Below, in pieces: positions 46,160 to 58,262 of a stretch of 64,000 nucleotides of DNA; positions within the stretch are counted from its first letter, which is position 1, and the number at the start of each line of letters is the position of its first letter. Source of the stretch: Coptis chinensis (taxonomy: Eukaryota > Streptophyta > Magnoliopsida > Ranunculales > Ranunculaceae); NCBI GenBank assembly GCA_015680905.1, contig CM027379.1, forward strand, positions 91,721,501 through 91,785,500, written 5' to 3'. The notes below the pieces were generated by a model. It saw nothing but the letters and a program-made list of their open reading frames with translations, was not told the origin of the DNA and ran no database searches. The translations under genes were made by a program, and so were the position numbers.

Positions 46160-46710
46160 ATGGTTGATAAAATCCAAAATGTATTCAACTAACTCCAAAC
46201 GAATATCATTAAGCTCCTCGCGTCTTAGGTATGTCGCTACTTCCCCAAGTTCTTTCAACTTAGATTTTGTCGACACCGCGAGGATCTTCCATAAGGTGCT
46301 TCATAAATTTCATTCCATAAACGCCGCATTCCTTATTCCCTGTTTGTTTAGGGCACTACATAGAGATGAAAAAAAAGTCACACCTGAGGATTAAACTATG
46401 TGGTATATCATCAACACAACTATTCATTCCTCACCTTCACCAATTCCCAAGTCGGTTCCTTTAGTTCTTTTTCCCATTTCCATAGCTGCCACTTTCATCG
46501 CTTCACACAACGTATCCATTACGACTTAGTATTTTAAAAATGAAGCCTTGAAAAAAAACAAACAAGAAAAATGAACTACTCACTCATTCACTATGAACTT
46601 TACATCCAAATCAATAGCCTTTTCAAGTACCATGGAGTCCAACCAAAACACTACCATTGATGTCATATCAATGACTAACAAAAGCCAATGACCCTAAAGC
46701 CACAAAAGTG
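46160..46710 (-). pseudogene. CACTA-encoded Ulp1-type (C48) cysteine protease domain
   Basis: On the minus strand HWLLLVIDMTSMVVFWLDSM (about 46,690-46,630) holds the catalytic His and Asp of the Ulp1 fold. After an apparent intron or gap, CPKQTGNKECGVYGMKFMKH (about 46,350-46,290) holds the Gln and catalytic Cys. It ends ELGEVATYLRREELNDIRLE, a typical C-terminus. Ulp1-like proteases carried by plant CACTA and Mutator-like (KIU) elements are known; host relatives remove SUMO. The His-Asp part ends in an in-frame stop near 46,585, and how the parts splice cannot be settled by eye. All four key residues are present. Confidence 0.82.
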
Positions 46711-46889
46711 GACGGATTAAATGACAAGTAAGATTTAATTACATGCAAGTGGTTAAAATTAAATAACTAGTAAGATACATTGAACACACATGAATATACA
46801 ATACATACACACTTACATGGTGGAGTATGGCACAAAAATCAATTGATCCTTTCTCACAACTTTCATTCTCTTTATCAGGGTTATGTTTC

Positions 46890-47300
46890 ATCTCTTCTCT
46901 ATCTCCAAAATCATTGAAATGTGAAGGATGGAAGAATCCATATTTTGCTCGAGAACTTTCAAATCGGTCGTAGAGAAACCTAAAAAAATAAGTATAGTAA
47001 ATTAAATGGCAATACCACCCAATGTATAAAATATTCCTCTTGAGACAAATAGTTTACCTTAAGTATCGCAGTCATTGAGTTAACCTCAAGCTTCTTCATG
47101 TTACAAACATCTAACAAATCAGATTTTAAGAAATAATTGAATGCTATCTCTTCTTCAAACACCCCTTCTCAAGTGGAATACTTATTTGACTTGATTTCAT
47201 CATTTTTTCTATAATCTTGCCAAACTTTTGGAGTGACTTGCCACTTCACCATTAGGCTGCGAGAAGAATCATCAACCATATCCTACAATCAAGTAAAAGC
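46890..47300 (-). pseudogene. CACTA ORF segment upstream of the Ulp1 core
   Basis: Open stretches on the minus strand: EEEIAFNYFLKSDLLDVCNM with KKLEVNSMTAILKVNYLS (47,160-47,030), and FLYDRFESSRAKYGFFHPSH (about 46,975-46,915). This corresponds to the variable linker that precedes the Ulp1 catalytic core in CACTA-encoded proteins. Introns are likely (for example near 46,980-47,000 and 47,300). I do not recognise a separate domain. Confidence 0.6.
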
Positions 47301-47369
47301 GTTAAAGTTAGTTACGATAGTTCTAAAAGCATAACTAATAAAATTTGGAAAATATATTTTACCTTATCA

Positions 47370-47640
47370 CCTACTATCACCCACTTTTCGGGCCAAGCCA
47401 CAAATGAGTTGTGTGCATCTAAAATAGAGGTCAAAACACCAATGCATGTGTATAGGGGATAGGGAATCGGGACACAATACACAATCAATCGACACTTTTA
47501 CATTGTGCTCCCCTAAAGGAAGATTGTGAATTTTTCTAATGGTCCCGCCTTCTCATAAACCTTTCCTTTGGCAACAATCTTGTCCTTTGATCCCAAAGTC
47601 AATCTACAATTCTGCATCTATCAAATAATACATACAAGTA
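47370..47640 (-). pseudogene. CACTA DUF8039-like segment
   Basis: On the minus strand MQNCRLTLGSKDKIVAKGKV leads through a short decayed piece to DAHNSFVAWPEKWVIVGDKV. The pattern (Cys-x-Leu, 'iva-G-v', then conserved 'sFVaWP') is that of the DUF8039 region, which in plants usually precedes the Ulp1 domain of transposon-derived proteins. A frameshift near 47,520 breaks it. Confidence 0.6.
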
Positions 47641-48140
47641 TTAAATAATAATGTATATGATAGAATGAAACTAATGTTGGATATAATTTCACAATTTAGC
47701 CCATAAAACATACTTTTGGGATACTAAACTCAATATTTGACGCTGCCTTGTCCACTTTTGAAGTACCACCATCTTCAAACTACATGTAAGAGATAGTGAA
47801 AGTTAATAAATAAAGACAAAGCAACATTGCATAAATTTCTACTAAACCAAAAAGCTAACAATAGGGACCATTTCTTGAAACACAAGATCGCGACATAACT
47901 AACTTAAGTATCAATGATCTAGTAATCCTTTTTTGCAGCGTTTAGTTAAAAATACGCAAGTTCCTTGTTTCTTATCCAAAACCTTCGCTATTCTATTCCT
48001 TTTCGGCAAAACATCCCTCTCTCGTTGTGGAAGAACACCGCTTCATCATCCTACTCATCCAATCCTTGTGTATGGTTTTAGTCATTGCATTGCTAAAATC
48101 CTACAATGAACACACGATGTGAGTTCAACAGTGATGGTAA
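47641..48140 (-). other. CACTA intron/exon remnants
   Basis: Short unassigned open pieces on the minus strand, for example KTIHKDWMSRMMKRCSSTT near 48,075-48,020. No domain is recognised. Confidence 0.4.
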
Positions 48141-48334
48141 AACAAATCTTTAGAAGAACCATGAGTTCCCGGTTTGTGAATGTTCGAACTTCCCACCTCT
48201 CCAATCCTTACATTCCAACGTCAAGAACAAACACACAACATGGTGGATAGTCACCATATGCAAGGAGTGAATCACGATGAAATCCGGGAGCTCAAACAAG
48301 AAATTGGAACAAAGCTGCTTCAGGTCAAAAGGAG

Positions 48335-48733
48335 GTGCATGTAGAAAACTCTGTAACCATACCTGAGAGTAGCATGTTTAGAAATGAAATAGGGGAAGAA
48401 ATCACCAGTCTTCCCCGGGCTACAACTAACAAACCCAAAATGAGAGAGTGGAGGCGGTTGATCAGCGAGAGAGAGGAATCAGCTGAGAGAGAGGTACCAG
48501 CTGAGGTAGAGGAGCAGTCAGGTTGTAACATTAATGAGGAAGTGGACACGGGGCTTTTGGAGAGAGCAGTTGTCTCAGGTAACAGTGTAGGCTCTATGGC
48601 AGTAAGGGAGGAAGTGCGCCGGATTGAGGTTGTGTCAGAAAGAGAGGAACAAGTTGAGAGAGAGGAGCTGCTAGGCAGAAACTCTTATGAGGAAGTGGGC
48701 ATAAGAAGTTCAGGAAGAGATGTTGTCTCGTAG
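48335..48733 (+). CDS. Unknown charged ORF inside the insert
   Basis: 132 codons, strongly acidic and basic (Glu and Arg runs), probably coiled or disordered. It has repeated phrases (SEREESAEREVPAEVEE against SEREEQVEREELLG), suggesting an internal duplication. The upstream reading in the same frame continues past a stop near 48,340 (QGVNHDEIRELKQEIGTKLL), so the true start may be earlier. I do not recognise the family. A tie to LINE ORF1 is only a guess from the KPKMREWRRL phrase and the downstream poly(A). Confidence 0.3.
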   Translation: MHVENSVTIPESSMFRNEIGEEITSLPRATTNKPKMREWRRLISEREESAEREVPAEVEEQSGCNINEEVDTGLLERAVVSGNSVGSMAVREEVRRIEVVSEREEQVEREELLGRNSYEEVGIRSSGRDVVS

Positions 48734-51611
48734 GTAGTAGTCGTAATCGATAGCGATAAAGAGAGCTTGTGATTCGGGTCGAGGTAGTGGCGAAGCATCA
48801 GCCAGTAGAGTATAGTGAGTCCGAGGAAAAACAGGGGCGGGGAGAGGTGAGATAGAGAGGCCGTAAGGAGTTCTCCGATCGATTGCTAGTGCAGATCAAT
48901 CGGCTAGAAGGCAGATTAGATCTCCGCCAGTTGCTATAATGGGTAAAGGAGAGGAGTCGAGAATTTACCTATGGAATGATATCAAAATATTGTGTGTATT
49001 GAAAAACCGTTTTCTTTCACTTTCTATTGTATTGTATGAGTTTGAGAGGTATGCTTTCGGCCTTGTTTCTTAAAAAGGAATGAACAAAACTGAACCTCAA
49101 ACGAATTTCTTGGACTAGTCAAATTAAACCACAAATTCCACTCCAACAAATCTTGGTCGTCCAAGAGATTTAGAGTGAATGACCCAACGCTATCTTGCCC
49201 TCGGAGTTTCAAGAGATTCCGAGTTCACTTAAAATTGGAGGAAGGTATATTTATTTGGTTAGTGTGTAATTTATCTTATTGACAAATTTGTGGTCTTTAT
49301 CAAACCGTTATAATAACTACTTCATTTTGTTGTGTTCTTAGTTTTGTTGTCCTAATCAAATACTTTTTATGTAGAAACTAGCCTGACCTACAAAGATCGA
49401 GCATTGGGCTATTGTAAATTTCTCGGTTAGGCATGATGTACAATTGTTATGGAAAGATCTAGTTAAATCACGGAGAAACGAAAGGTATCGTGAGTTTCGG
49501 TATTTATATGTGTGCTAGTCTTGATAGTGTTTTGGTTACTCACAAGTTTGGTGGTTTCTTGCGGTTGGGTAAAAGGATCCTTGTGTGGTAAATGAAGAGA
49601 ATCCTTCGTTAGAACTGAATCTCCATGCTAGGGTGGAAAACATGTTTGAACAAATGAAAGGAAAACTTAAAGAAGCCCCTCGGTTTCTTCTTTGTTTTGT
49701 GCCGGAGAGGAAAAATCCAGTTATTTATGGTAACAGCGATGCTATATAGTGGTAACGGAGAACAAATCTGCGGGAGCAATGAGGTGGTTACGGGGATCAA
49801 TTGAGGCGGATCGAATAATCGAGGGGCTGTGATAGTACAGAGGAAAGCACGACGGAGTGGTGGATTTAAACATGATGAAACATGTTTAAATCTTGGGTTT
49901 AGTTCTTGGTTTAGTTTTACATCTATATTTACTGGTTTAGTTTTACATTTTATCAATGCCATTTCTAAATACCTTGTCGATTTAAACATGATGAAACATG
50001 CTTTGAAGTTTGAACTATCTATCCCTTCTTAGATTTGCATGTAGATATGCATAAAGTGTATCCGAATGTGTATAAATTCCAAATTTTCAGCCTCTAGTAT
50101 TGATAGTTTGATCCTAATTTTCAAAACAACCTACTTTGTTATGCTTTCTCCAGCTTGATTCACTAAAAGCCTAAGGAGAGCACGGTGATCGACAGAGTCA
50201 CAGAGGTATGGGCTTGATCACGGCAAAGGTGATAGAACGTTGGGAGAGATAGTCGGTAACCTTAATATCTCTAGAGATGGTTAGGAAGCATGAAGTGAAA
50301 GCACTAATGAAGCTCAAGCACCCAAACCAGATCTAAGCACTTGGAGTCACTCTTGAAAGTCTCGTGTATGGTTCCCTCATCTGCCATTTTTTTTCATTCC
50401 ACTGCGCAGGAGGAGGAAGAGGAAGAAGATGGGGCTGGTCGAACAATGAATATCCGGACTCAATCGCTTAGGTCGTTACTGGCAAAGGAAGGAGGGTGTT
50501 CACGAAACTAGGTTACCACGGAAAAGGTTTGCCATAACCACTTCACCATACTTCCATAAGTTTGATCATCACAGCTTGCGGCAAAGGGACTGGACTCTAC
50601 TTCCCTTCCTCGTATCTATGTCGATCTCGAGATGTATGAGCGGCGGGATCTCGCTTCATTTTACTTCATAAACTAGCTCTACCATTGCTTCCTCCGCTAC
50701 TATACTCTTTGTTGGGTTCTCGACCCGGATCGGATAAACAACTCCGCACAATCCATTTGGATCAACCACCCTATGTCTTTGGGAATTAGGGTTTACTGGC
50801 TTAGATCGAAAGGTAAGTAAAGTCGAGAACCGCCCAATCCATGGATCGTATGTCGGATCTCGGATCAAGAAAAAGGGCCTATTATGGCCACCCCCGCTCT
50901 ATAGTCGTTTCATGCGGTTGTTAAAACACATTATAAGCCCCTTGTAGCTTTTTGCTCGTGTCGTGTATCGATTTCTTCCCTTATATCTCCGGACTTGTTT
51001 ATGAGCGCACGCGAGTCATGAAATTTCATCCGCGGGGGTTTCCATTTGTTTCTTTTTAAAAGCCTCTTTAGGATTATGGGTAGAGTCGATCAAAGATCTA
51101 CTCCGCAATCCCACATACTAAGCGTCCCAACGGGATGTTCAAGACAAGGTGATTACTAAAGAATGTCCCGTCGGCCCCAAATCAGCTTCATCACTAGTTG
51201 CAATAATGAATGCTAATGGCCTCTGATAAAGCATTTTATCATGATAAAATGGTTTTTCCTACTTAGTGAGCATTTACACAGTAGAACTTAATTTCTTTAG
51301 GCTCCTACACAAGGCGAGTGTAAACTTCGCGATCTTTGAAACTAAGATCGGTCTATTATTAAAGAGTTTTGTTTCCTACAGCTACACCCCCTCCTACAAC
51401 TATATATCATCGTAGGCCCCCGGCAGAGGCAATCGACTTTCTTACCCAAAGAAGGATTTCAAAAGAGTACCGCTCTCTTTGCATATAAGTGATCTATAAC
51501 TGTATAACATAGTTCCATTAACTATATATAAGATATCTTATACCATTCTGAGAACAGGGAGAGGTTGTCAGGGGAGCTTATGGAAGAGCATGTTAATGTC
51601 TTAGTGCCTTA

Positions 51612-51616
<5 letters not shown>

Positions 51617-51647
<31 letters not shown>
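51617..51647 (+). repeat. Poly(A) tract
   Basis: About 30 consecutive A residues, the longest homopolymer in the window. It is taken as the tail of a retroposed insert. Confidence 0.8.
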
Positions 51648-51649
<2 letters not shown>

Positions 51650-51666
51650 TTTGGCAAACTACCAAT

Positions 51667-53269
51667 TTAACCTCTTGAGATGCCGCTACTATTGGATGCA
51701 ACATTTTCTGAATGGTGGGAGTTATTTGTCTCTTTTTCCTTCACAATATGTTCTAAAACTCTCACCCTTTCCTGAGATTCATGTAATTGGGCCAACAGCT
51801 CCGCATTATACTTCTTTGTTCCTCGTTTTGGTATTTTGAAATAGGCCATTGGCGTGACATGCTTCCCTTCGCCTCTAACTCGCCCACAGTGCTCCGGGGT
51901 ACCCAAAGCCATAGCAAGAACATCATTGCTTCCCTCAGTCACTACAATCCCCTCATCTACTTGCTTTTTCGGATCATCCTACAAATAATAATGAAACCAG
52001 TGAATCCCGAGCCATATGTATCGAGGTGATATAAAAATAGCTTGATGTATGGGCATGCAAAGCTGATCTTCCCTCTTGCCCGCAAAATAAAGAGCAATCG
52101 AAGGAAACCACCTCTTTGCTCAAACCATAAAATTAACACCGATGGAAACAGTTGGGAAGAATTCGGACCGCAAGCTATAGTTAAAAGGCGTTTGATACGT
52201 CACAACCTTGGGAAATCTTACAAAAAGTCCAAAACAGTTGACAATGGAAACTTACAATTTTCCTATTACTTCCCTTGTGGCGTCATTTGAATATTCGCCG
52301 TTTTTGTTTTGACGAGCCAATTTCCATTTGACACTCCTATCTTCATGATCAACAAAATGCCCCGTCTCTATATGGATTTTTTTTTCTACACATGAACCAT
52401 AACAACACAATTAGACATCTAAGTTAGTTTAGTTTGAACGTAAGAAACTACTTAAAATAGTATTTACTAAATGTACTTACAATATCTTCTTCAAGACCCA
52501 CATAGCCTGATCTGCTCAGTCGGTGTGTATACACATTATTGGATTGCCTTTCAGATTGTAGCAAGTTTAACTCCTTAAAAATTCCAAAGAAGAAAAGACA
52601 TTAACATATGTATATATATCTAAAATACATTAACAGACAAAAGAAGTAGATATATACCTGGAACTCCGGGGTCAACATTGATTGCACAAATGCAGTCCAA
52701 ACCATTATGTCAAGATATTTATACTTTGTAGGTGGCGCCACAAGTAGTTCGAGATCATCTTTGAATGGAAGTATGTACTTAGTAGTCAGAGTTGTCTTAA
52801 ATGTCCTCCACTTGAGGCCAATATCAGATATAACTTGACCCCTCGTATTTGGATCCAACACAAATCTCGTCTATATCAAATGAATTAAATGGTAAGCCCG
52901 CAGAAAATTCATTCTAAAATATATAAATAACAGGCCGGAAAGCGCATATTTCTTTACCTGCATTGTAGCCCATAAATCTTTTTCCAATTGCCCTCCCCAA
53001 AATCTTTTAGTTTGCCAATCACTAAACGCGCGTTAAGGGGACCATTACTCTTGCCAAAGCCCCTTCATAACCAGCTATCTTCCTGCGTGCAGACCGCCGT
53101 GGTGTAGGCCTACCTTTTTTATCATACTACTCGTAATTACCTTTCCATCCCAATTCTTGGTCATCTCAAGCATTACAGGTTGTCCCCCTACTAGCTTTCC
53201 TTTTTTCTGAATGTGGGGTTGATCAACATTACTCGCTTGTTCCGTGATTCACCATTCCTTTCGATCCAT
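51667..53269 (-). pseudogene. CACTA accessory transposase (Ptta/En-Spm, Transposase_24)
   Basis: On the minus strand the frame at 52601-52861 contains MLDPNTRGQVISDIGLKWRT and FKTTLTTKYILPFKD, and the frame at 51667-51942 contains NDVLAMALGTPEHCGRVRG and VTPMAYFKIPKRG with a coiled tail ending LEHIVKEKET. These are the start and end segments of the plant Ptta/En-Spm transposase family (PF03004), the TNPA-like partner of TNP2. The start is probably ATG at 53,269 (MDRKEW), but that exon has stops and frame changes. Introns are likely between the pieces. Part of the gene lies in the 3-kb duplicated segment. Confidence 0.78.
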
Positions 53270-53356
53270 TACTATGCTATGAAAAAACCATACATATCAA
53301 TAAATATATTGTGCATGGCCTAGAATGGGTAAGTTCAACATGATACCTGCGAACAA

Positions 53357-53437
53357 TGCGAGCATACGAGTATGAATAAACATAGTACAACAATGCAATG
53401 CGAGCATACGAGTATGAATAAACATAGTACAACAATG
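53357..53437. repeat. 41-bp direct repeat, two copies
   Basis: The phrase GCGAGCATACGAGTATGAAT plus the 21 bases after it occurs twice in tandem. The equivalent pair is also present in unit 2 (about 56,400-56,482). Confidence 0.8.
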
Positions 53438-53591
53438 CACCGCAGAAATATATAGGAACAAAAGACACTTACACAAAAATCGCCCAATTACCATACATAT
53501 AATCGCGATTACATGTCTTTGGGCATCAATTTTCAAAACAAACAAAAAAAAAAGATCATAAGACAAAAACGGACCGAAACTTGATAGCACC

Positions 53592-53990
53592 ATGCAAAAA
53601 GATCTATCATTTAAATATCATTGTCGGTCCAAATCCCTCAACATCTTCACGTGTGTACATTTTCTCGGATTCATTTACAAAGATCCAAAGGTTCATCATA
53701 ATGCACTACTTCAGATCGGGTATGATCTTCAATGCCAAACATCAAAGAGGTCTTCTTCATTGTCATCGGCATGATAGGTTCTTTGAGGAGTTGCTAGAGC
53801 AATGGACCATTTTCCATTGACCTGGATCGGTACATATAGAAGACTTTCTTTGCTTGGGAGGCTAAAATGAAAGAATCGGATTTATAGCCAATTCTAGAAA
53901 GATCAACTATGGTGAAACCCAACTCATCAACCTTAAAGCCATTCTTGTTGTCAACCCAATCACACTTGAACACCGGATTTTGAAATGACC
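53592..53990 (-). pseudogene. CACTA DUF4216 segment, unit 1 copy
   Basis: On the minus strand this matches the unit 2 segment 56652-56960 but has more frame breaks. Recognisable words include VDLSRIGYKSDSFILASQAK and KVFYV. In plant CACTA TNP2 genes this domain follows DUF4218. Confidence 0.7.
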
Positions 53991-55247
53991 ATAATCAATC
54001 AACCATATTTCCTCAATAACACCATAGTATCTCGCCTTCTAAAATGGATTTTTATCCTTTGCACTAGAGACATGCATTGCAGTGGCTACTAGACTAACAC
54101 CACTATTCCGACCCCATGAAGCATCAATGATCCTTTGTGGTAAAATGACAAAAATGCATTAATTGTGTAACCATGATATTTCATTACATGTATATCGGGA
54201 CCTTGTGATACCCATCTCAAGATTTCTGAGATTTTGTTACCGAGACGCTACCATCTTCAAAAACCCTGTCCTTAAAATGTTAGCTACATTTATTAAATAG
54301 ACACAAAACATGTTTTATCGCTGACAATTGTTACCTCGCTTTTGAGCCAAGAACTAAAAGAACGATTATGTTCATCTTGTAACCATTTCCCCGAACTTTG
54401 GACCGTCGGGGAAATGTTTTCTTTAGGTGGTTCATGTGTCTCCTAATAATTTTCCATACGAACCGCATGGTTAGCTCTAAAATTTCCATAAAGAATTAGA
54501 GTAAAGCGTAAAATTTGTAAGTCAAATAGTTAAAGTATAATTACTCAATATATGGTCAACAACACTTGTATTGTGCAATACATAGCAATGTGCTTGCTCC
54601 AAGGACTTAACATCACCGCAATAAAATCACCTCCCGGAGGATTCTTTCCAATACAATTTCAGATAGTGTGTTATTTTCAATGGGAGAAATTCCAACCGTG
54701 ATCCAATCCAGAAGAACTCACTACAAAAACTCAACCGCTTCCTCGGCAATATAACATTCCTTCATGCAACCTTCTCCTTAATTAACGATTTCTTACTTGA
54801 CCTTTTAACACCGACATATACCTAAAACACGAAACCACTCTTTACTTTAAATAATTTATATTAGTAATAATATTAGAAGAATATTTAATGTTCTTAATAC
54901 CTCTCAAATCCATACATCCATCGAAGCAAATCGACCACTAAGTTTGACTTCTAACAAGATGGACGGTTAAATGAACCATAACATCAAAGAATGACGGTGG
55001 GGAAATATTTTTCTAGCAAACACAAGGTGACCACCGTGATTCTTCTGAACTTCAAGCAATCTAAGAACATCTACTACCTTCGCATATATAATTCATGGAA
55101 AATGAGCAGAATTTGATAAGTACAATCCTCACATGTTTTGGTAACACCGATCGTGATAGCCACGTGAAGTAATTGCTGCATCAACACATGACAATCATGA
55201 GATTTCATACCCCCAACTTCTTCGTTCAGTTACGTATTGCTCCTTGG

Positions 55248-58200
55248 GAAATCTTCTGAAAAGATCCAAAAGCAGTTGACAATGGAAACTTACAATTTTT
55301 CCTATTACTTCCCTTGTCATTTGAATATTCGCCGTTTTTGTTTTGGCCGAGCCAATTTCCATTTTGACAACTCTGTCTTCATGATCAACAAAAATGCTGT
55401 CTCTATATGGATTTTTTTTTCTACACATGAACCATAACAACACAATTAGACATCTAAGTTAGTTTAGTTTGAGCGAAGAAACTACTTAAAATAGTATTTT
55501 ACTAAATGTACTTACAATATCTTCTTAAAGACCCACATAGCGATCTCTTTCGGTCCGATTGTGTATACACATTATTGGATTGCCTTTTCAGTTGAAAGCA
55601 AGTTTAACTCCTTAAAAATTCAAAGAAGAAAAACATTAACATATGTATATATATCTAAAATACATTAATGTACAAAAGAAGTAGATATATACGGAACTCG
55701 GGGTCAACATTGATTGCACAAATCGGTCAAACCATTATGTCAAGATATTTATACTTTGTAGGTGGCGCCACAAGTAGTTCGAGATCATCTTTGAATGGAA
55801 GTGCATGTACTTAGTAGTCAGAGTTGTCTTAAATGTCCTCCACTTGAGGCCAATATCGGATATAACTTGACCCCTCGTGATTTTGGATCCAACACAAATC
55901 TAATCTATATCAAATGAATTAAATGGTAAGCCCGCAGAAAATTCATTCTAAAATATATAAATAACAGGCCAGAAAGCGATATATTTCTTTACCTGCATTG
56001 TAGCCCATAAATCTTTTTTCCAATTGCCCCTCCCTAAAAAATCTTTTTAGTTTATGCTAATCACTAAACGTTAAGTGGGACCATTACTCTTTGCCAAAGC
56101 CCCTTCATAACCAACTATCTTCCTCCCGTCTCAGATGGTGTAGGCCTACCTTTTTATCATACTCAACACAGTAATTACCTTTCCATCCCAATTCTTGGTC
56201 ATCTCAAGCATTACAGTTGTCCCCTACTAGCTTTCCTTTTTTTCTGAATGTGGGGTTGATCAACATTACTTGTTGTCTGTGATTCACCATTCCTTTCTCG
56301 GATCCATTACTATGTTATGAAAAAACCATACATATCAATAAATATATTGTGCATGGCCTAGAATGGGTAAGTAAGTTCAACATGATACTACAGAACAATC
56401 AGCGAGCATCTGAGTATGAATAAACATAGTATAACAATGCAATGCAGAGCATACGAGTATGAATAAACATAGTACAACAATGCACTGCAAGAAATATATA
56501 GGAACAAAAGACACTTACACAAAAATCGCAATTACCATACATAGTACTGATTACATGTCTTTGGCATCAATTTTCAAAACAAACAAAAAAAAAAGATCAT
56601 AAGACAAAAAACAGACCAGAAACAGTAGCACCATGCAAAAAGATCTATCATTTAAATATCATTGTCAGTCCAAATCCCCTCAACATCTTCACGTGTGTAC
56701 ATTTTCTCAGATTCATTTACAGCATCCAAAGGTTCATCATAATGCACTACTTCAGGACGGGTATGATCTTCAATGCCAGCATCAAAGAGGTCTTCTTCAT
56801 TGTCATCAGCATGATAGGTTCTTTGAGGAGCTGCTAGAGCAATGGACCATTTCTGATTGACTGGATCAGGTACATAGAAGACTTTCTTTGCTTGGGAGGC
56901 TAAAATGAAAGAATCGGATTTATAGCCAATTCTAGAAAGATCAACTATGGTGAAACCCAACTCATCAACCTTAAAGCCATTCTTGTTGTCAACCCAATCA
57001 CAATTTGAAATTTGGGGATTTTGAAATGACCATAATCAATCAACCATATTTCCTCAATAACACCATAGTATCTTCGCAGAAAACAGGATTTTTATCCTTT
57101 GCACTAGAGACATGCATTGCGTTGGCCACTAGACTAACACCACTATTGATCGACACGTGAAGCATCCACGATCCTTTGTGGTAAAATGACAGCCATTAAT
57201 TGTGTAACCATGATATTTCATTACATGTATCACGGGGACCTTGTGATACCCATCTCAAGATTTCTCGAGATTTTGTTACCGAGGCGCCGATCTTCAAAAA
57301 CGTCCTTAAAAATGTTAGCTACATTTATTAAATAGACACAAAACATGTTTTTCTTGTTGACAATTGTTACCTCGTTTTTTGAGCCAAGAACTAAAAAAGA
57401 ACGATTATGTTCATCTTGTAACCATTTACGAACTTTGACTATGTCGGGGAAATGTTTTCTTTAGGTGGTTCATGTGTCTCCTAATAATTTTCCATACGAA
57501 CGCGCATGGTTAGCTCTAAAATTTCCATAAAGAATTAGAGTAAAGCGTAAAATTTGTAAGTCAAATAGTTAAAAGTATAATTACTCGATATATGGTGAAC
57601 AACACTTGTATTGTGCAATACATAGCAATGTGCTTGCTCCAAGGACTTAACATCAGGTGCAATAAAATCACCTCCGGAGGATTCTTTCGATCCACAATTT
57701 CAGATAGTGTGTTATTTTCAATGGGAGAAATTCCAACTGCATCCAATCCGAGAAGAACTCACTACAAAAACTCAACCGCTTTACCGGCAATATAACATTC
57801 CGCCATGCAACCTTACGGACGGTAACGATTTCTTACTTGACCTTTTAACACCGACATATACCTAAAACACGAAACCACTCTTTTACTTTAAATAATTTAT
57901 ATTAGTAATAATATTAGAAGAATATTTAATGTTCTTAATACCTCTCAAATCCATACATCCATCGAAAGCAAAGCGGGACCACCAAAATTTTGGACTTCTC
58001 GAACAAGATGGGACGGTTAAATGAACCATAACATCAAAAGAATGGCGATTGGGAAATATTTTTCTAGCAAAACACAAGGTGACCACCTGATTCTTCCGAA
58101 CTTCAAGCAATCTAAGAACATCTACTACCTTCGAGATATAATTCATGGAAAATGAGCAGAATTTGATAAGTACAATCCTCACATGTTTTGGTAACACCGA

Positions 58201-58262
58201 TCGTATAGCCACGAGGAAGTAATTGCTGCATCAACACATGACAATCATGAGATTTCATACCC
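55248..58262 (-). repeat. 3-kb tandem duplication, unit 2
   Basis: Collinear with 52,209-55,211. The joint between the units is a 20-30 bp filler near 55,219-55,247 (TTCGTTCAGTTACGTATTGC). Unit 2 keeps the intact link to the TNP2 gene on its right. Confidence 0.93.
56652..56960 (-). pseudogene. CACTA DUF4216 segment, unit 2 copy
   Basis: An open frame of 102 codons reads MGFTIVDLSRIGYKSDSFIL, ASQAKKVFYVPDPVNQKWSI, ALAAPQRTY and a Glu/Asp-rich tail ending EDVEGIWTDNDI. This is the DUF4216 region at the end of TNP2-type CACTA proteins; the acidic tail is the usual C-terminus. It is cleaner than the copy in unit 1. Confidence 0.78.

Larger units (their letters stand above)
48141..51650 (+). mobile_element. 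Unidentified insert ending in a poly(A) tract
   Basis: Between the CACTA gene parts lies about 3.5 kb with no CACTA homology that ends in about 30 A residues on the plus strand (51,617-51,647). Such a tail suggests a retroposed sequence (LINE or retrocopy) in plus orientation. An open frame at 48335-48733 encodes a highly charged Glu/Arg-rich protein with TNKPKMREWRRLISEREE, somewhat like the end of plant LINE ORF1, but no reverse transcriptase follows. A phrase GATTTAAACATGATGAAACA repeats at about 49,862 and 49,980. Boundaries are uncertain. Confidence 0.35.
52209..55211 (-). repeat. 3-kb tandem duplication, unit 1
   Basis: It starts CTTGGGAAATCTT (52,209) and ends at the phrase GAGATTTCATACCCCCAACT (about 55,218). 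The same order of sequence recurs at 55,248-58,262. Landmarks present in both: GACAATGGAAACTTACAATT, ACATGTCTTTGG, CAAAAAGATCTATCATTTAA and the DUF4216 and DUF4218 segments. The copies are collinear, with many small differences. Confidence 0.93.

Noticed and set aside
50880-51560. Organelle DNA insertion
   Set aside because: The sequence looked somewhat different in composition, but I recognise no plastid or mitochondrial gene in it.
53277-53593. Minus-strand protein with repeated YVYSYSYAR words
   Set aside because: The repeat words come from the 41-bp direct repeat. The frame is not conserved in the second duplication unit.
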